A stretch of DNA of 5,647 bases from Actinomycetota bacterium (GTDB taxonomy: Bacteria > Actinomycetota > CADDZG01 > WHSQ01). A program made the translations under genes and the position numbers. Below, piece by piece: positions 5,621 to 5,647 of this stretch. The stretch is from NCBI GenBank assembly GCA_013695055.1, contig JACDBF010000420.1:1-5647 (forward strand). The letters are read 5' to 3'. Positions within the stretch are counted from its first letter, which is position 1; each line of letters starts with the position of its first letter. The notes beneath the pieces were generated by a model. It worked only from the letters and a program-made list of their open reading frames with translations. It searched no databases and had not been told where the DNA came from.

Positions 5621-5647
5621 GCCGGGGGGATGTCTTAGCCTGTGGCT

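Overview
The window is visibly GC-rich, gene-dense DNA with strong G/C preference at third codon positions and several GTG/TTG starts behind clear AAGGAG-type ribosome binding sites. Together with a small two-domain laccase very close to the Streptomyces SLAC type and a cupredoxin carrying a basic fibronectin-III-like tail, this points to an actinobacterium (Actinomycetota). A deep lineage such as Thermoleophilia/Solirubrobacterales is my guess from the style of the cupredoxins, not a demonstration. I see no mobile element, tRNA, rRNA or CRISPR, and no gene-free stretch longer than 100 bases.

Layout, left to right. (1) Positions 1-381, minus strand: N-terminal part of a short-chain dehydrogenase/reductase that runs off the left edge. 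(2) 476-1363, plus: aldo/keto reductase with an intact catalytic tetrad, divergent from the SDR. (3) 1396-1995, plus: secreted plastocyanin-like blue copper protein with a C-terminal fibronectin-III-like domain, 32 nt behind the reductase and probably co-transcribed with it. (4) 1999-3006, minus: small two-domain multicopper oxidase (SLAC-type laccase), tail-to-tail with the plastocyanin gene and separated from it by 3 nt. (5) 3098-4291, minus: secreted protein with two cupredoxin domains, 91 nt upstream of the laccase and probably in one operon with it. A good sigma70-like promoter lies at 4327-4356. (6) 4381-5547, minus: glutaryl-CoA dehydrogenase, with a 47-nt imperfect palindrome just upstream.

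How the genes may work together. Genes 3-5 form a compact extracytoplasmic copper-protein locus: four mononuclear type 1 copper sites (one in the plastocyanin, two in the tandem cupredoxin, one in the laccase) plus the laccase trinuclear cluster. The simplest reading is that the cupredoxins pass electrons to, or take them from, the laccase outside the cytoplasmic membrane, or that all three buffer or oxidise copper or phenolic compounds. That partnership is inferred from proximity only. The flanking SDR, AKR and glutaryl-CoA dehydrogenase are cytoplasmic metabolic enzymes. The last acts in lysine/tryptophan/benzoate-type degradation through glutaryl-CoA and has no evident link to copper.

The most notable signals are the cupredoxin/laccase cluster, the tandem cupredoxin with different type 1 ligand loops in its two halves, the FN3-fused plastocyanin, and the large palindrome upstream of gcdH.
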